Source: Armatimonadota bacterium (GTDB lineage: Bacteria; Sysuimicrobiota; Sysuimicrobiia; Sysuimicrobiales; Humicultoraceae). Taken from it: a stretch of DNA of 64,000 nucleotides. Below are positions 16,487 through 25,900 of this stretch, piece after piece (the stretch's first letter is position 1; each line of letters starts with the position of its first letter). The notes beneath the pieces were generated by a model that was not told where the DNA came from, searched no databases, and worked only from the letters and a program-made list of their open reading frames with translations. The translations under genes and the position numbers were made by a program. The stretch covers positions 1 through 64,000 of the forward strand of contig VGFA01000007.1 in assembly GCA_016869025.1 (NCBI GenBank), given 5' to 3'.

Positions 16487-17752
16487 CTACCAGCCCTTGA
16501 TCCACATCTCCTCGTCCTCGAACACTTTCTCATCCTCGGCCCGGGCTTCTTCGGCGTCCATCTCGATCATCCGCCCGGGATTCTCCGCGCCGAGCACCTC
16601 CTTGTAGAACTCGTGCTGGATGAGGAGGCTCATGATCTCGTTGGTCCCGGTCCAGATCTGGATGAGGCGGGTGTCCCGTATCATCTTCTCGAGGGGGAAG
16701 ACGTTGGTGTATCCGATCCCCCCGACGATCTGCATGGCGAGATTGGTCACCTCCCAGGCCGTATCCGTGGCGAACTTCTTGGCCTCGCTCACCATGCGCC
16801 GGGCAGTCGGCAGTCCTTGATCCACGGTTCGGGCCGCGGCCTGCGTGAGCGCCCGGGCCGCGTCGAGCTTTGTGATGGCATCGGCGACTTTGAAGCTCAC
16901 TCCTTGAAAGGCGCGAATCTTCTGGCCGAAGGCCATGCGCCGGTTGCTGTACCGGACGGCGACCTCCAGGGCGGCACGGGCCATGCCCAAGGATCCGCCG
17001 GCCGAGGTCATCCGCTCGGGGATCATCATCTGGTTGAAGATGGCAGCCCCCTGGTTGAGCCCGCCCACCAGGTTTGCTTCGGGCACTTTCACGTCCCGGA
17101 ACAGCAGTCGGCCTGTACCGCCTCCTCGGGTTCCCATGAGTTTGTACAGGTACTTGGCCTCCACGCCCGGGCGGTCCCGTTCGATCAGGATCAGGCTGAT
17201 GCGCTCGTGGGGCTTCCCGGTTGGATTAGTGTTGCAGTATACGAGGAAGAAGTCCGCGGACGCCGCTCCGACGACGAAGCGCTTCTGTCCCCTCACCTTG
17301 AAGGCCCGGTTCTTCAACTCGGCCGTCGTCGTGGCGCCGAAGAAGTCGGATCCTCCCCGAGGTTCTGTCAGAGCCTCAGCAGAGACGAGATCGCCTTTCA
17401 GCATGGGCTTCAGGAATTTCTCTTTCTGCTCCTCAGTCCCGAAGCGTACCAGCGCCTCTCCCACGATGGACGGCATAGAGAAGGCGCAACCGAGCGAGGT
17501 CCCCAGGACTCCGATCTCCTCGTGCGCAGCGATCTCCGCGGTCCAGCCGAGGCCCCGGCCACCATACTCTCTTGGGAAACGCAGGCCCAGGAGGTTCCGG
17601 TCTCCCAGCGCCTTCACGTACTCCCTGGGATACGTGATCTCGTCGCGGTCCATCCTTTGCAGCAACTCTGAGGAGACTCCATGCCTCACGAACTCGCGGA
17701 TCTCCTGGCGGAGAGCCTTTTCTTCTTCGTTCAGGAAGACGTCCTGAAGCAT
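16487..17752 (-). CDS. Acyl-CoA dehydrogenase
   Basis: A 421-residue flavoprotein of the acyl-CoA dehydrogenase family with the N-terminal helical domain, the middle beta domain (TEPRGGSDF) and the C-terminal helical domain. It catalyses alpha,beta-dehydrogenation of an acyl-CoA and passes electrons to ETF. The usual catalytic glutamate of the short/medium-chain enzymes (E-G-T) is replaced by Thr in IWTGTNEIM. Long-chain and isovaleryl-type enzymes also lack it there and carry the base in another helix, so activity is still likely. It has an Asp/Glu-rich C-terminal tail. No ETF or hydratase gene is adjacent. Confidence 0.88.
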   Translation of the reverse strand: MLQDVFLNEEEKALRQEIREFVRHGVSSELLQRMDRDEITYPREYVKALGDRNLLGLRFPREYGGRGLGWTAEIAAHEEIGVLGTSLGCAFSMPSIVGEALVRFGTEEQKEKFLKPMLKGDLVSAEALTEPRGGSDFFGATTTAELKNRAFKVRGQKRFVVGAASADFFLVYCNTNPTGKPHERISLILIERDRPGVEAKYLYKLMGTRGGGTGRLLFRDVKVPEANLVGGLNQGAAIFNQMMIPERMTSAGGSLGMARAALEVAVRYSNRRMAFGQKIRAFQGVSFKVADAITKLDAARALTQAAARTVDQGLPTARRMVSEAKKFATDTAWEVTNLAMQIVGGIGYTNVFPLEKMIRDTRLIQIWTGTNEIMSLLIQHEFYKEVLGAENPGRMIEMDAEEARAEDEKVFEDEEMWIKGW

Positions 17753-17772
17753 GGTTCACCTCCGATCATGCT

Positions 17773-18012
17773 TCACCACGGCGTCGCCACAGCCAGGGCA
17801 AGCCGGGCCAGCCGCCTCATCTTGTCTGGCGATACGCGTCGCTCCGGTGGTCACCAACGCGGACGCGGTACAGGTGCTCCCCACCAGCCAGTTTGACCGA
17901 CTGGCGCGGAAGCGGTTCTGCGGATAGTGCCTCGATCTTCGCCCAGAGACGCTTGGCGAGCGGCTTTGGAAGAAGGCGAAGGTCCTTCTCGGCGGATGGA
18001 TTCAGGGCGACA

Positions 18013-18026
<14 letters not shown>
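17773..18026 (-). pseudogene. RelE/ParE-type toxin with apparent frameshift near its C-terminus
   Basis: From ATG 18026 the frame gives ALNPSAEKDLRLLPKPLAKRLW and HLYRVRVGDHR, typical of RelE/ParE toxins. It then continues SDAYRQTR and stops at 17817, about 15-20 residues short. The expected last beta-strand (a hydrophobic LARLALAVA segment) is encoded in another frame at 17773-17820, beginning at an ATG that overlaps the stop. This suggests a frameshift that may inactivate the toxin, though the short form could be natural. Its start overlaps the antitoxin end by 14 bases. Confidence 0.55.
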
Positions 18027-19775
<1,749 letters not shown>

Positions 19776-19785
19776 GGAGCCCGGG

Positions 19786-20676
19786 TTAGCCTCTTCCGCC
19801 GGGCCAGCGGGTTAGCGCCACGCCGGTGATCGTGACCGCGGCGCCGATCAGGTGGCGCAGGCCGAAAGGTTCGTTCAGAATCGCGACCGCGATCCACACT
19901 CCCAGAACCGGGATCAGGTAGGAGTACGCGGCGACCCGGGTTGGGCCGATCCGGCGGATGCCCTCGTACCAGAACAGGTATCCGAGCGAACCCGCGCCCA
20001 GGGCCGCGTACGCGAGCTGGCTCCAGGCCGCGGGCGAGAGCGCCCACGACTGCCGCGCCAGGTCGGGAAACCCTACCGCCAGCAGCAGGATCGTGCCGAA
20101 GGTCATGGAGGCGGCCATGACCGGCAGCGTGCTGTAGCGTCGGTACAGCGGCAGCACGGTGATCGGCGTCACCGCGTAGGACGCGGCGCCAAGCAGCGTA
20201 AGGACGTCGCCCTTCAGATGCCCTGCCGATAACCCGCCGCTGGCGGAGACGAGCACGGCCACCCCACCCAACGCCAGGAGCACTCCCAGTGCCTGCCTGG
20301 GAGTGATTCGATCGGCCCGCGTCGCTGCCGCCAGGAGGAGCGTCATCACAGGGGCCGTGTTAGTGATGAGAACGGAGTTGCTCGCAGTCGTGTAGCCCAG
20401 TCCGACCCCGAAGAAGGCCTGGTATAGAGTGACATTGCACACGCCGAGCGCCGCGATGCGCGGGAAGTCACGGCGCGCGAATGACAGCGGCTCCCTGCGT
20501 AGCGTGGCTATCAACAACAGCCCGAGCGAGGCGATCGCGAAGCGCGTCGCGGCAAAGGAAAGGGGCGTGAACTCGGCGTAGGCGGACTTGATGACGGTGA
20601 ACGACGCGGCCCACAGCACCACCGTCGTGAGCACCAGCAGGTCGCCCAACCCGAAGGGCCTGCGCTCGTGGCTCAC
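19786..20676 (-). CDS. EamA/DMT-superfamily transporter
   Basis: A 296-residue protein with ten predicted helices in two EamA repeats (LLVLTTVVLWAASFTVIKSAYAEF and later LKGDVLTLLGAASYAVTP). The family moves metabolites or amino acids, often outward. The GTG at 20676 overlaps the stop of the upstream lipoprotein gene by four bases. It is the last gene of the corrinoid operon, so its substrate could be linked to C1 or methionine metabolism, but this is context only. Confidence 0.8.
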   Translation of the reverse strand: MSHERRPFGLGDLLVLTTVVLWAASFTVIKSAYAEFTPLSFAATRFAIASLGLLLIATLRREPLSFARRDFPRIAALGVCNVTLYQAFFGVGLGYTTASNSVLITNTAPVMTLLLAAATRADRITPRQALGVLLALGGVAVLVSASGGLSAGHLKGDVLTLLGAASYAVTPITVLPLYRRYSTLPVMAASMTFGTILLLAVGFPDLARQSWALSPAAWSQLAYAALGAGSLGYLFWYEGIRRIGPTRVAAYSYLIPVLGVWIAVAILNEPFGLRHLIGAAVTITGVALTRWPGGRG

Positions 20677-21113
20677 GGGCGTCCGGTCCGCCGGGCGGTC
20701 CAGGTTCCATCGCCGGCCTGACCGAACGAGTATGTCCCCTCGGCCGCGCCCCCGGACACGGACCCGTCGAACGTCAACGCGACCAGCCCGCCGCGCAGCA
20801 CGCCCCACCGTACCCGCCGGCCTTCCACGACGCCGTCTATCCGGGCCTGGGGCAGCCAGTCCAGACTCAGCTCGATAGTTCCCTTGATCACCTTGCGGCG
20901 CTGCTGGATCACGACGCGGAACGTCCCGCGGGATTGCGGGTCGGCACCGATCCAGATCCCTTCCCAGGTCCCTGCGACGTTGACGGGCCGGGGGCCGCAC
21001 CCGGCTACGATCAGCGCTCCCGCGAGGATGGCCAAGAAGACGGCCGCGAGCACGATGGCCGTCGCGCCGGAGGCCGTCGCCGACGAGGTCGTCGCGCCGG
21101 GCAGCTTACACAC
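20673..21113 (-). CDS. Predicted lipoprotein of unknown function
   Basis: A 146-residue protein with a hydrophobic N-terminal segment (about residues 17-37) ending in VAGC. The cysteine near residue 39 would be the lipidated residue. The mature part is beta-rich (GTWEGIWIG, GTYSFGQAGDGTWTARR) and resembles small lipocalin-like or repeat beta-sheet domains, but I do not recognise a family. It overlaps the methyltransferase gene upstream by 8 bp and the EamA gene downstream by 4 bp, so it is a true operon member. Confidence 0.65.
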   Translation of the reverse strand: MCKLPGATTSSATASGATAIVLAAVFLAILAGALIVAGCGPRPVNVAGTWEGIWIGADPQSRGTFRVVIQQRRKVIKGTIELSLDWLPQARIDGVVEGRRVRWGVLRGGLVALTFDGSVSGGAAEGTYSFGQAGDGTWTARRTGRP

Positions 21114-21921
21114 GCCGGGCTTTCAGGAAGTCGAACTTCCCGGCCCGCACCGCACCTAGATATTGCCGGCAGAACTCGTCCTGGCCCAGCAGCATCTGCG
21201 CCGTGGCCATGTTGGCCATCATCCGCCGGTCGAGCGGGTCGAGGATGAACGCGTCCATCCCGTGCGCCAGGCACAGGACCAGGAACACCTGGTTGATCTG
21301 GGCGCGGTGGGGCAGGCCGAACGAGACGTTGCTCAGCCCGCAGATCGTGCGGACCTCGGGGAAGCGCTTCTTGATGAGGTCCAGCGCCTCTAGGAATACA
21401 CTCACGCAACCGCTGTCCGTGGCGATCGGGAAGATGAGCGGGTCTATATAGATGTCCTGCGGCGGGATTCCGGCCCCGGTCAGTCCCTCGACCAGGGTCG
21501 TGGCCAGCGCCAGTTTGCCCTCGGCCGTTGTGGGAATCCCGCTGTCATCCATGCACAGGGCCACGACCTCGGGCCGGAACTCCCGGACCACCGGCAGGAA
21601 GCCGCTCCAGCGCTCGTGCTCCAGGTTGATCGAGTCCAGCATGGCCTTGTCCCGGACTACCTCCAGACCGCGCCGCAGCGCCATCGGGTTCGGACTGTCC
21701 ACGCTGATCCGCGCGTCGCAGGCCTCCTGGATCGTCTGGATCGCCCAGGCCAGGCACTCGACCTCGCCCTCCATCAACGTGGCGCAGTTGACGTCCACCA
21801 GGTGCGCGCCGGCCTCAACCTGCCGTCGGGCCAGATCCACGATGGCGCCGCCGTCCCGCGCCTCCAGCAGCGGCTGGATCTGCCTGCGGGTCGAGTTGAT
21901 CAGTTCACCGACGATCAGCAT
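21106..21921 (-). CDS. Methyltetrahydrofolate:corrinoid methyltransferase (pterin-binding module)
   Basis: A 271-residue TIM-barrel protein of the pterin-binding family, like AcsE or the folate module of MetH. Recognisable pieces are GELINSTR at the N-terminus, AHLVDVNCA, ISVDSPNP and the folate/loop segment GLSNVSFGLP. It would transfer the methyl group from 5-methyl-THF to the cobalamin of the neighbouring corrinoid protein. Its start overlaps the corrinoid gene stop by 7 bp. It corresponds to one of the four modules of methionine synthase. Confidence 0.88.
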   Translation of the reverse strand: MLIVGELINSTRRQIQPLLEARDGGAIVDLARRQVEAGAHLVDVNCATLMEGEVECLAWAIQTIQEACDARISVDSPNPMALRRGLEVVRDKAMLDSINLEHERWSGFLPVVREFRPEVVALCMDDSGIPTTAEGKLALATTLVEGLTGAGIPPQDIYIDPLIFPIATDSGCVSVFLEALDLIKKRFPEVRTICGLSNVSFGLPHRAQINQVFLVLCLAHGMDAFILDPLDRRMMANMATAQMLLGQDEFCRQYLGAVRAGKFDFLKARRV

Positions 21922-22589
21922 GGTTGCCTCCTCTGTTCCCTTTGCCCTGCGAACCGAACTGCCAGGTCCACGCCGTCCTGCGCGGTCTCGCCGTAGCCGT
22001 CGGCCTGGATCTTGTCGCAGAACGCCTGCGTCACCGGACTGCCGCCTATCAGGATCGCGTGCCGGTCGCGTATCCCCTGGGTCACGAACAACTCGACCAC
22101 CTCGCGCATCGAGGGCATCGTGGTGGTCATCAGCGCAGATAGGCCGACGATCTGGGCTCCAGTCTCCTGGGCCTTCTCGACGAACCTGCCGGGGTGCACG
22201 TTGACGCCCAGGTTGTGGACCTCGAAGCCGGCCACCTTCAGTAGGGTGGCGAACAGGTCCTTGCCGATCGAGTGGACGTCGCCCTTGACAGTGCCGATAA
22301 CCGCGACCCCCTGCCTGGCCCGGTTCTCGCCCAAGCCCACGAGGGCGGGCTCGATCATCTCCAGTGCACTGAGGAACACCTTGGCCGCCAGCATCAGCTC
22401 GGGGAGGAAGACCTCCATCGCCTGGAACTTCTCACCGATGGCCTTGATGCCGCGCGACAGGCCGCCGTCCACCAGTTCCAGCGGCGGAATGCCGGCCTCG
22501 AGCGCCTGCGCCACCAGCGCCCGGGCGCCGTCCTCGTCGTAGGTCAGGATCGCCTGCTTGAGCGCGTCCAGGATCTCCGTCCGGTCCAT
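21915..22589 (-). CDS. Corrinoid (B12-binding) methyl-carrier protein
   Basis: A 224-residue protein. A helical cap domain (residues 1-90) precedes a Rossmann-like B12-binding domain with GDVHSIGKD. His106 is the lower cobalt ligand of the D-x-H-x-x-G motif. It continues with the VGLSALMTTTMPSM and ILIGGSPV segments typical of MtbC/MtmC-like and MetH cobalamin domains. It would shuttle the methyl group between the pterin-binding and homocysteine-binding proteins encoded beside it. Confidence 0.93.
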   Translation of the reverse strand: MDRTEILDALKQAILTYDEDGARALVAQALEAGIPPLELVDGGLSRGIKAIGEKFQAMEVFLPELMLAAKVFLSALEMIEPALVGLGENRARQGVAVIGTVKGDVHSIGKDLFATLLKVAGFEVHNLGVNVHPGRFVEKAQETGAQIVGLSALMTTTMPSMREVVELFVTQGIRDRHAILIGGSPVTQAFCDKIQADGYGETAQDGVDLAVRFAGQREQRRQPC

Positions 22590-22615
22590 CAGGTTCCTCC
22601 GCCAGTGCCTGACGC

Positions 22616-22882
22616 CTACCTCTTCCGGTACACCTCTCCGCGGTGGCCAATCTTCACGACCAGCACGCTCTTGCCGCCGTCGTCCACACTGTAGATTACG
22701 CGGTAGTCACCAACACGCAGGCGCAGGAAACCGCCTTCCGCGGCCAGGGCTCTTACGCCGCGAGGCCGGGGATTGCCGGCAAGCCCGTCGAGATGATGGC
22801 CGATGCGTTGCTGGACCGCCCTGGGAAGCGCCGAAAGCTCGCGCACGGCCGAGGGCAACAGGTCGACCCTGTAGGAGGCCAC
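22616..22882 (-). CDS. RelE/ParE-type toxin
   Basis: An 88-residue toxin with the full family length. It contains LLPSAVRELSALPRAVQQRI, the core LRLRVGDYRVIYSVDD and the terminal VVKIGHRGEVYRKR with the basic residues used for mRNA cleavage in RelE relatives. It lies 6 bp after its antitoxin. The pair sits inside the corrinoid operon, between the homocysteine methyltransferase and corrinoid-protein genes. Confidence 0.9.
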   Translation of the reverse strand: MASYRVDLLPSAVRELSALPRAVQQRIGHHLDGLAGNPRPRGVRALAAEGGFLRLRVGDYRVIYSVDDGGKSVLVVKIGHRGEVYRKR

Positions 22883-22888
22883 AGCGGC

Positions 22889-23143
22889 TCACAGTCCCAG
22901 GTCGGCCTTGACCTTCTTCCAGGGAATCCGCTTTCGGTTCTTCGGGTCCGCGAGCGCCTTTCGCGCTTCCGACAGATCCAGCGCATCCTCCAGTTGCTCC
23001 AGGAGCGTTAGGTCCTCTATGGGGACCAGCGCCGCCAGATCCTTTCCCCTACGACCGAGGACCACGCGCTCCTTTCCATACGCCGTCCGGTTGACCACGG
23101 ACGCGAAGTCCTTGCGGGCTGCGGTGGTTGTCAGTCGCGCCAT
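22889..23143 (-). CDS. Phd/YefM-type antitoxin
   Basis: An 84-residue protein beginning LTTTAARKDFASVVNRTAYGKERVVLGRRGKDLAALVP, the classic Phd/YefM DNA-binding fold, followed by an acidic toxin-binding tail. It has its own promoter and an inverted-repeat operator directly upstream, so the module is probably autoregulated independently of the surrounding operon. Confidence 0.9.
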   Translation of the reverse strand: MARLTTTAARKDFASVVNRTAYGKERVVLGRRGKDLAALVPIEDLTLLEQLEDALDLSEARKALADPKNRKRIPWKKVKADLGL

Positions 23144-23170
23144 AGCTGTTCCTCACAGACATCAGCGCTA

Positions 23171-23194
23171 TGCACGTTCCGTACGTAACGTACA
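23171..23194 (-). promoter_or_regulatory. Predicted operator of the Phd/RelE module
   Basis: A near-perfect inverted repeat, with arms TGTACGTT and AACGTGCA on the minus strand (one mismatch) separated by 8 bases. The arms start inside the -10 box of the promoter and cover the expected transcription start. This is where a Phd/YefM antitoxin would bind to repress its own operon. Confidence 0.55.
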
Positions 23195-23220
23195 TTAGGG
23201 ACATTAGATCTGTTTGTCAA
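23192..23220 (-). promoter_or_regulatory. Strong predicted promoter of the Phd/RelE module
   Basis: Minus strand: a perfect TTGACA (23220-23215), a 17-base spacer, then TAATGT (23197-23192). The antitoxin ATG is 48 bases further on. It is the most consensus-like promoter I saw in the window. It lies right after the end of the homocysteine methyltransferase gene, so it may also drive the downstream corrinoid genes. Confidence 0.65.
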
Positions 23221-23241
23221 TCGCCGGTGTAGGCGCAGGTC

Positions 23242-24171
23242 TTACCGAACGCGCCACCTGCGGACCGCGGCCGCGATCTGCCGGATGTGCGCCGGCGTGC
23301 TCCCACAGCAGGCGCCCACGATGCGGGCCCCTGCGTCGAGAATCGCGGGATACCCCGCGGCCATCTCGTCGGGCGGCATATCGTAGACCGTGCGGTCGTC
23401 CACCAGACGGGGGAGGCCGGCATTGGGGTACGCGGCGAGCGGCCGGGTCGTGGCCTCGCGCATCTCCCTGATGATGACCGCGGCGCGGTCAGGGCCGCCT
23501 TCGCCGCAGTTGCAGCCGACGATGTCCGCGCCGGCGTCGGTCAGGAACCGGGCCGCCTCCGCGGGCGAGGAGCCCCAGAGGGTCCGGTCAATGCCCTTCT
23601 CGCGGCCGTACTTGAAGAACATCGTGCACATGACCGGTAGGTCCGTCACCTCCTTGGCCGCGCGGATCGCGATCAGGGCTTCTTCGGGGACCATCATCGT
23701 CTCTATCGCCAGCAGGTCCGCGCCGGCCTCTGCCAGCGCGACCGCCTGCTCGGTGAAATTGGCGTGGAACTCCTCCAGCGGAACGTCGCCCAACGGCTCG
23801 ACGGTGTCCGGGAGATGGCCTGTAGGGCCGATCGAGCCGGCCACGTACTTCCCCGGTGGGCAGACCGATCGCGCGATCTCCACCGCCCGGCGGTTCAGAT
23901 CGCGGGCGCGGTCCGCCAGGCCGTAGGCCGCCAGCTTGAGCCGCGTGCCGCCGAAGGTGTTGGTCTCCACGACTTCGCTGCCGGCCTCCAGGTAGGCCAG
24001 GTGGATCTCCCGGATGGCATCGGGCCGTGTCTCGTTCCACAGCTCGGGGCAGCCCCCGTCCTGCAGTCCGGCCTCGAACAGCATGGTGCCCATTGCGCCG
24101 TCGAGGATCAGCACCTCGGTGCGCAGCCGTTCCAGTAACTCCTGTCCCCTCGACGCCATTGGCCCGCTCAC
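23242..24171 (-). CDS. Homocysteine S-methyltransferase (Zn-dependent, MetH N-terminal module-like)
   Basis: A 309-residue TIM-barrel protein with the S-methyl_trans signature LILDGAMGTML near residue 21. The three zinc-binding cysteines are Cys222 in GCNCGEGG and Cys288-Cys289 in GACCGSTPAH. It would bind homocysteine as thiolate and accept the methyl group from methylcobalamin on the corrinoid protein. The ATG overlaps the stop of the upstream reactivase gene by four bases. Free-standing homologues can use SAM or S-methylmethionine, but the operon supports a corrinoid partner. Confidence 0.9.
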   Translation of the reverse strand: MSGPMASRGQELLERLRTEVLILDGAMGTMLFEAGLQDGGCPELWNETRPDAIREIHLAYLEAGSEVVETNTFGGTRLKLAAYGLADRARDLNRRAVEIARSVCPPGKYVAGSIGPTGHLPDTVEPLGDVPLEEFHANFTEQAVALAEAGADLLAIETMMVPEEALIAIRAAKEVTDLPVMCTMFFKYGREKGIDRTLWGSSPAEAARFLTDAGADIVGCNCGEGGPDRAAVIIREMREATTRPLAAYPNAGLPRLVDDRTVYDMPPDEMAAGYPAILDAGARIVGACCGSTPAHIRQIAAAVRRWRVR

Positions 24172-25841
24172 TCCTTCCTACCCATGCCTTCTCCCATGCC
24201 GTCTGGAGGCGGGAACGCTACGGCTTCCAGGAACACCTCCTGAAACTCGGGGTGCGCGGCCAGCGAAACGTGCTGGATCCTGGCTGCCAGCTCATCCGCC
24301 CTCCGTCGCTCCGTCTCCGAGACCAGTGCCATCTGTGCGCCCAGTCCGGCGGCGTTGCCGACATAGCTGATCCGATCGAGCGGCATCGCAGGGATCAGGC
24401 CGATGCGGATCGCGCTGCGCACATTGAGGTAGTTGCCGAACCCGCCCGCCAGCATCAGCTCGGCTATCCTGCCTTCCGACGTTCCGCTTATCCGCTCCAG
24501 CATGGTGATCGCGCTGCGGATCGCGCCCTTGGCGAGCTGCACCTGACGGACGTCCGCCTGGGTCAGCACGATGTCCTCTCCTGAGGCGGTCTCGTCGCCC
24601 CGAGCCAGCACGAACGCCGGCGCCTCGCCTGAGGTCGAGACGACCCGCCGGCGGAGCGCATCAGGTACCGAGGCCGACGGATCGGGATGCAACCGCCCGG
24701 ACGCGTCCAGGATGCCCGCATCCAGCATGCCGGCGACCGCATCGAGGATGCCGGATCCGCACACGCCGAGCGGCGCGCCGCCGCCGATTGTGTGGTAGGC
24801 GACATCGCTCCCGAGATGAACCTGGTCTACGGCGCCGCGCGCCCCCCGCATGCCGCAGTGGATCTGTCCGCCCTCCAGCGCCGGGCCGGCCGGCGCCGAG
24901 CAGGCGATCAGGCCGTCGGGCAATCCCAGGACCACCTCGCCGTTGGTGCCGATGTCCGCGGCGATCCGGGGTTCGGTACTCGTGTAGAGGCGTGTGGACA
25001 GGACCATGCCGACCGCGTCGGCGCCCACGAACCCGGCGACGATGGGCAGCAGGAAGACCGGGACCTGCGGGTCCAGCCGCAGGCCGGCCTCGTGCGCACG
25101 CAGGCGCATGCTGCTGCGGACCACCGGCGTGTACGGCGCCTGCCCCACGGGCGTGGGATCAATGCCCAGGAACAGGTGGTGCATCACGGTGTTGCCCACG
25201 ATCACGGTCTTGTAGATGGCGTCACGGTTGATGCCCGCATCCGAGCAGAGTTCCTCGATCTGCCCGTTGAGGAGCCGGACGATCCTTGTCTGGAGAGCAC
25301 GCACGTTGGATGGGTTCTCCTGCGCGAACGCAATGCGGGATATCAGGTCGCCTCCGAACGCGGCCTGGGGATTCAGGCCGGAGGCGGTCGCGACGACCGT
25401 ACCGCCGGGCAGGTCCACCAGGTAGCCCACGACCGTGGTGGTCCCGATGTCGAACGCCAGCCCAAAGGCAGGGCTCTGCTCCACGCCGGAGTCGAGAAGG
25501 AAGCCCGCCGCCGACCGCAGTGCCCGCGTGTCGGACATGATCTGGAAGGCGACCTCTTTCAGGATAGGGGCAACCAGGACCGTCAGCGGCTCGCCGATCT
25601 CGGCCTGGCACGCCAGGCGAAAGCGCTCTCGCACTTCGTCTTCGCCGAGCTGGACCCGGTCGGCCAACGTAGGCGGTGGGACCGCGCCCGCGACCACTTG
25701 GACCCGGCAGCTCCGGCACCGGCCGCGCGCGCCGCAGGTGGCCACGATCTCCAGACCCGCCTGCCGCGCCGCGGCCAGGATCGTGGTGCCCCTGGGCACC
25801 TCCGTGGTCCGCCCGTCCGGCTCGAACCTGACCGTGATCAT
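24168..25841 (-). CDS. RamA/RACo-like corrinoid reactivase with [2Fe-2S] ferredoxin and ASKHA domains
   Basis: A 557-residue protein. Residues 1-90 form a plant-type [2Fe-2S] ferredoxin domain with Cys36, Cys42, Cys45 and Cys78. A linker and an ASKHA ATPase-type domain (LAFDIGTTTVVGYL near 130 and ADIGTNGEVVLG later) complete the DUF4445/RACo build. Such proteins use ATP to drive one-electron reduction of inactive Co(II) corrinoid to Co(I). The ATG at 25841 is the last of four near-identical ATG-containing 17-bp repeats. It is co-operonic with the methyl-carrier and methyltransferase genes. Confidence 0.9.
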   Translation of the reverse strand: MITVRFEPDGRTTEVPRGTTILAAARQAGLEIVATCGARGRCRSCRVQVVAGAVPPPTLADRVQLGEDEVRERFRLACQAEIGEPLTVLVAPILKEVAFQIMSDTRALRSAAGFLLDSGVEQSPAFGLAFDIGTTTVVGYLVDLPGGTVVATASGLNPQAAFGGDLISRIAFAQENPSNVRALQTRIVRLLNGQIEELCSDAGINRDAIYKTVIVGNTVMHHLFLGIDPTPVGQAPYTPVVRSSMRLRAHEAGLRLDPQVPVFLLPIVAGFVGADAVGMVLSTRLYTSTEPRIAADIGTNGEVVLGLPDGLIACSAPAGPALEGGQIHCGMRGARGAVDQVHLGSDVAYHTIGGGAPLGVCGSGILDAVAGMLDAGILDASGRLHPDPSASVPDALRRRVVSTSGEAPAFVLARGDETASGEDIVLTQADVRQVQLAKGAIRSAITMLERISGTSEGRIAELMLAGGFGNYLNVRSAIRIGLIPAMPLDRISYVGNAAGLGAQMALVSETERRRADELAARIQHVSLAAHPEFQEVFLEAVAFPPPDGMGEGMGRKE

Positions 25842-25900
25842 CGCGCCACCGTGATCATCGCGCCACCGTGATCATCGTGCCACCGTCATCATCGCGCGGC
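25833..25900 (-). repeat. Four 17-bp tandem repeats duplicating the reactivase start region
   Basis: Units at 25833-25849, 25850-25866 (identical), 25867-25883 (one change) and 25884-25900 (diverged). On the coding strand each contains ATGATCACGG or a close variant, which is also the true start of the reactivase gene (Met-Ile-Thr-Val). The first ATG overlaps the stop of the upstream activation gene. The array looks like slipped-strand expansion of an original ATGA overlap between the two genes. Confidence 0.9.
25838..25892 (-). other. Chain of three six-codon minicistrons linked by ATGA overlaps
   Basis: On the minus strand, ATG at 25892 reads MMTVAR and stops at 25872. ATG at 25875 reads MITVAR and stops at 25855. 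ATG at 25858 reads MITVAR and stops at 25838. Each TGA stop shares three bases with the next ATG. The upstream gene's stop (25891-25889) overlaps the first ATG, and the last minicistron's stop overlaps the reactivase ATG at 25841. Each ATG is preceded by a weak GGTGG. All of this is read directly; whether ribosomes use it is unknown. Confidence 0.6.

Noticed and set aside
24887-25871. Plus-strand frames opposite the corrinoid reactivase.
   Set aside because: Arg/Gly/His-rich shadows without motifs; the minus strand carries the ferredoxin cysteines and ASKHA motifs.
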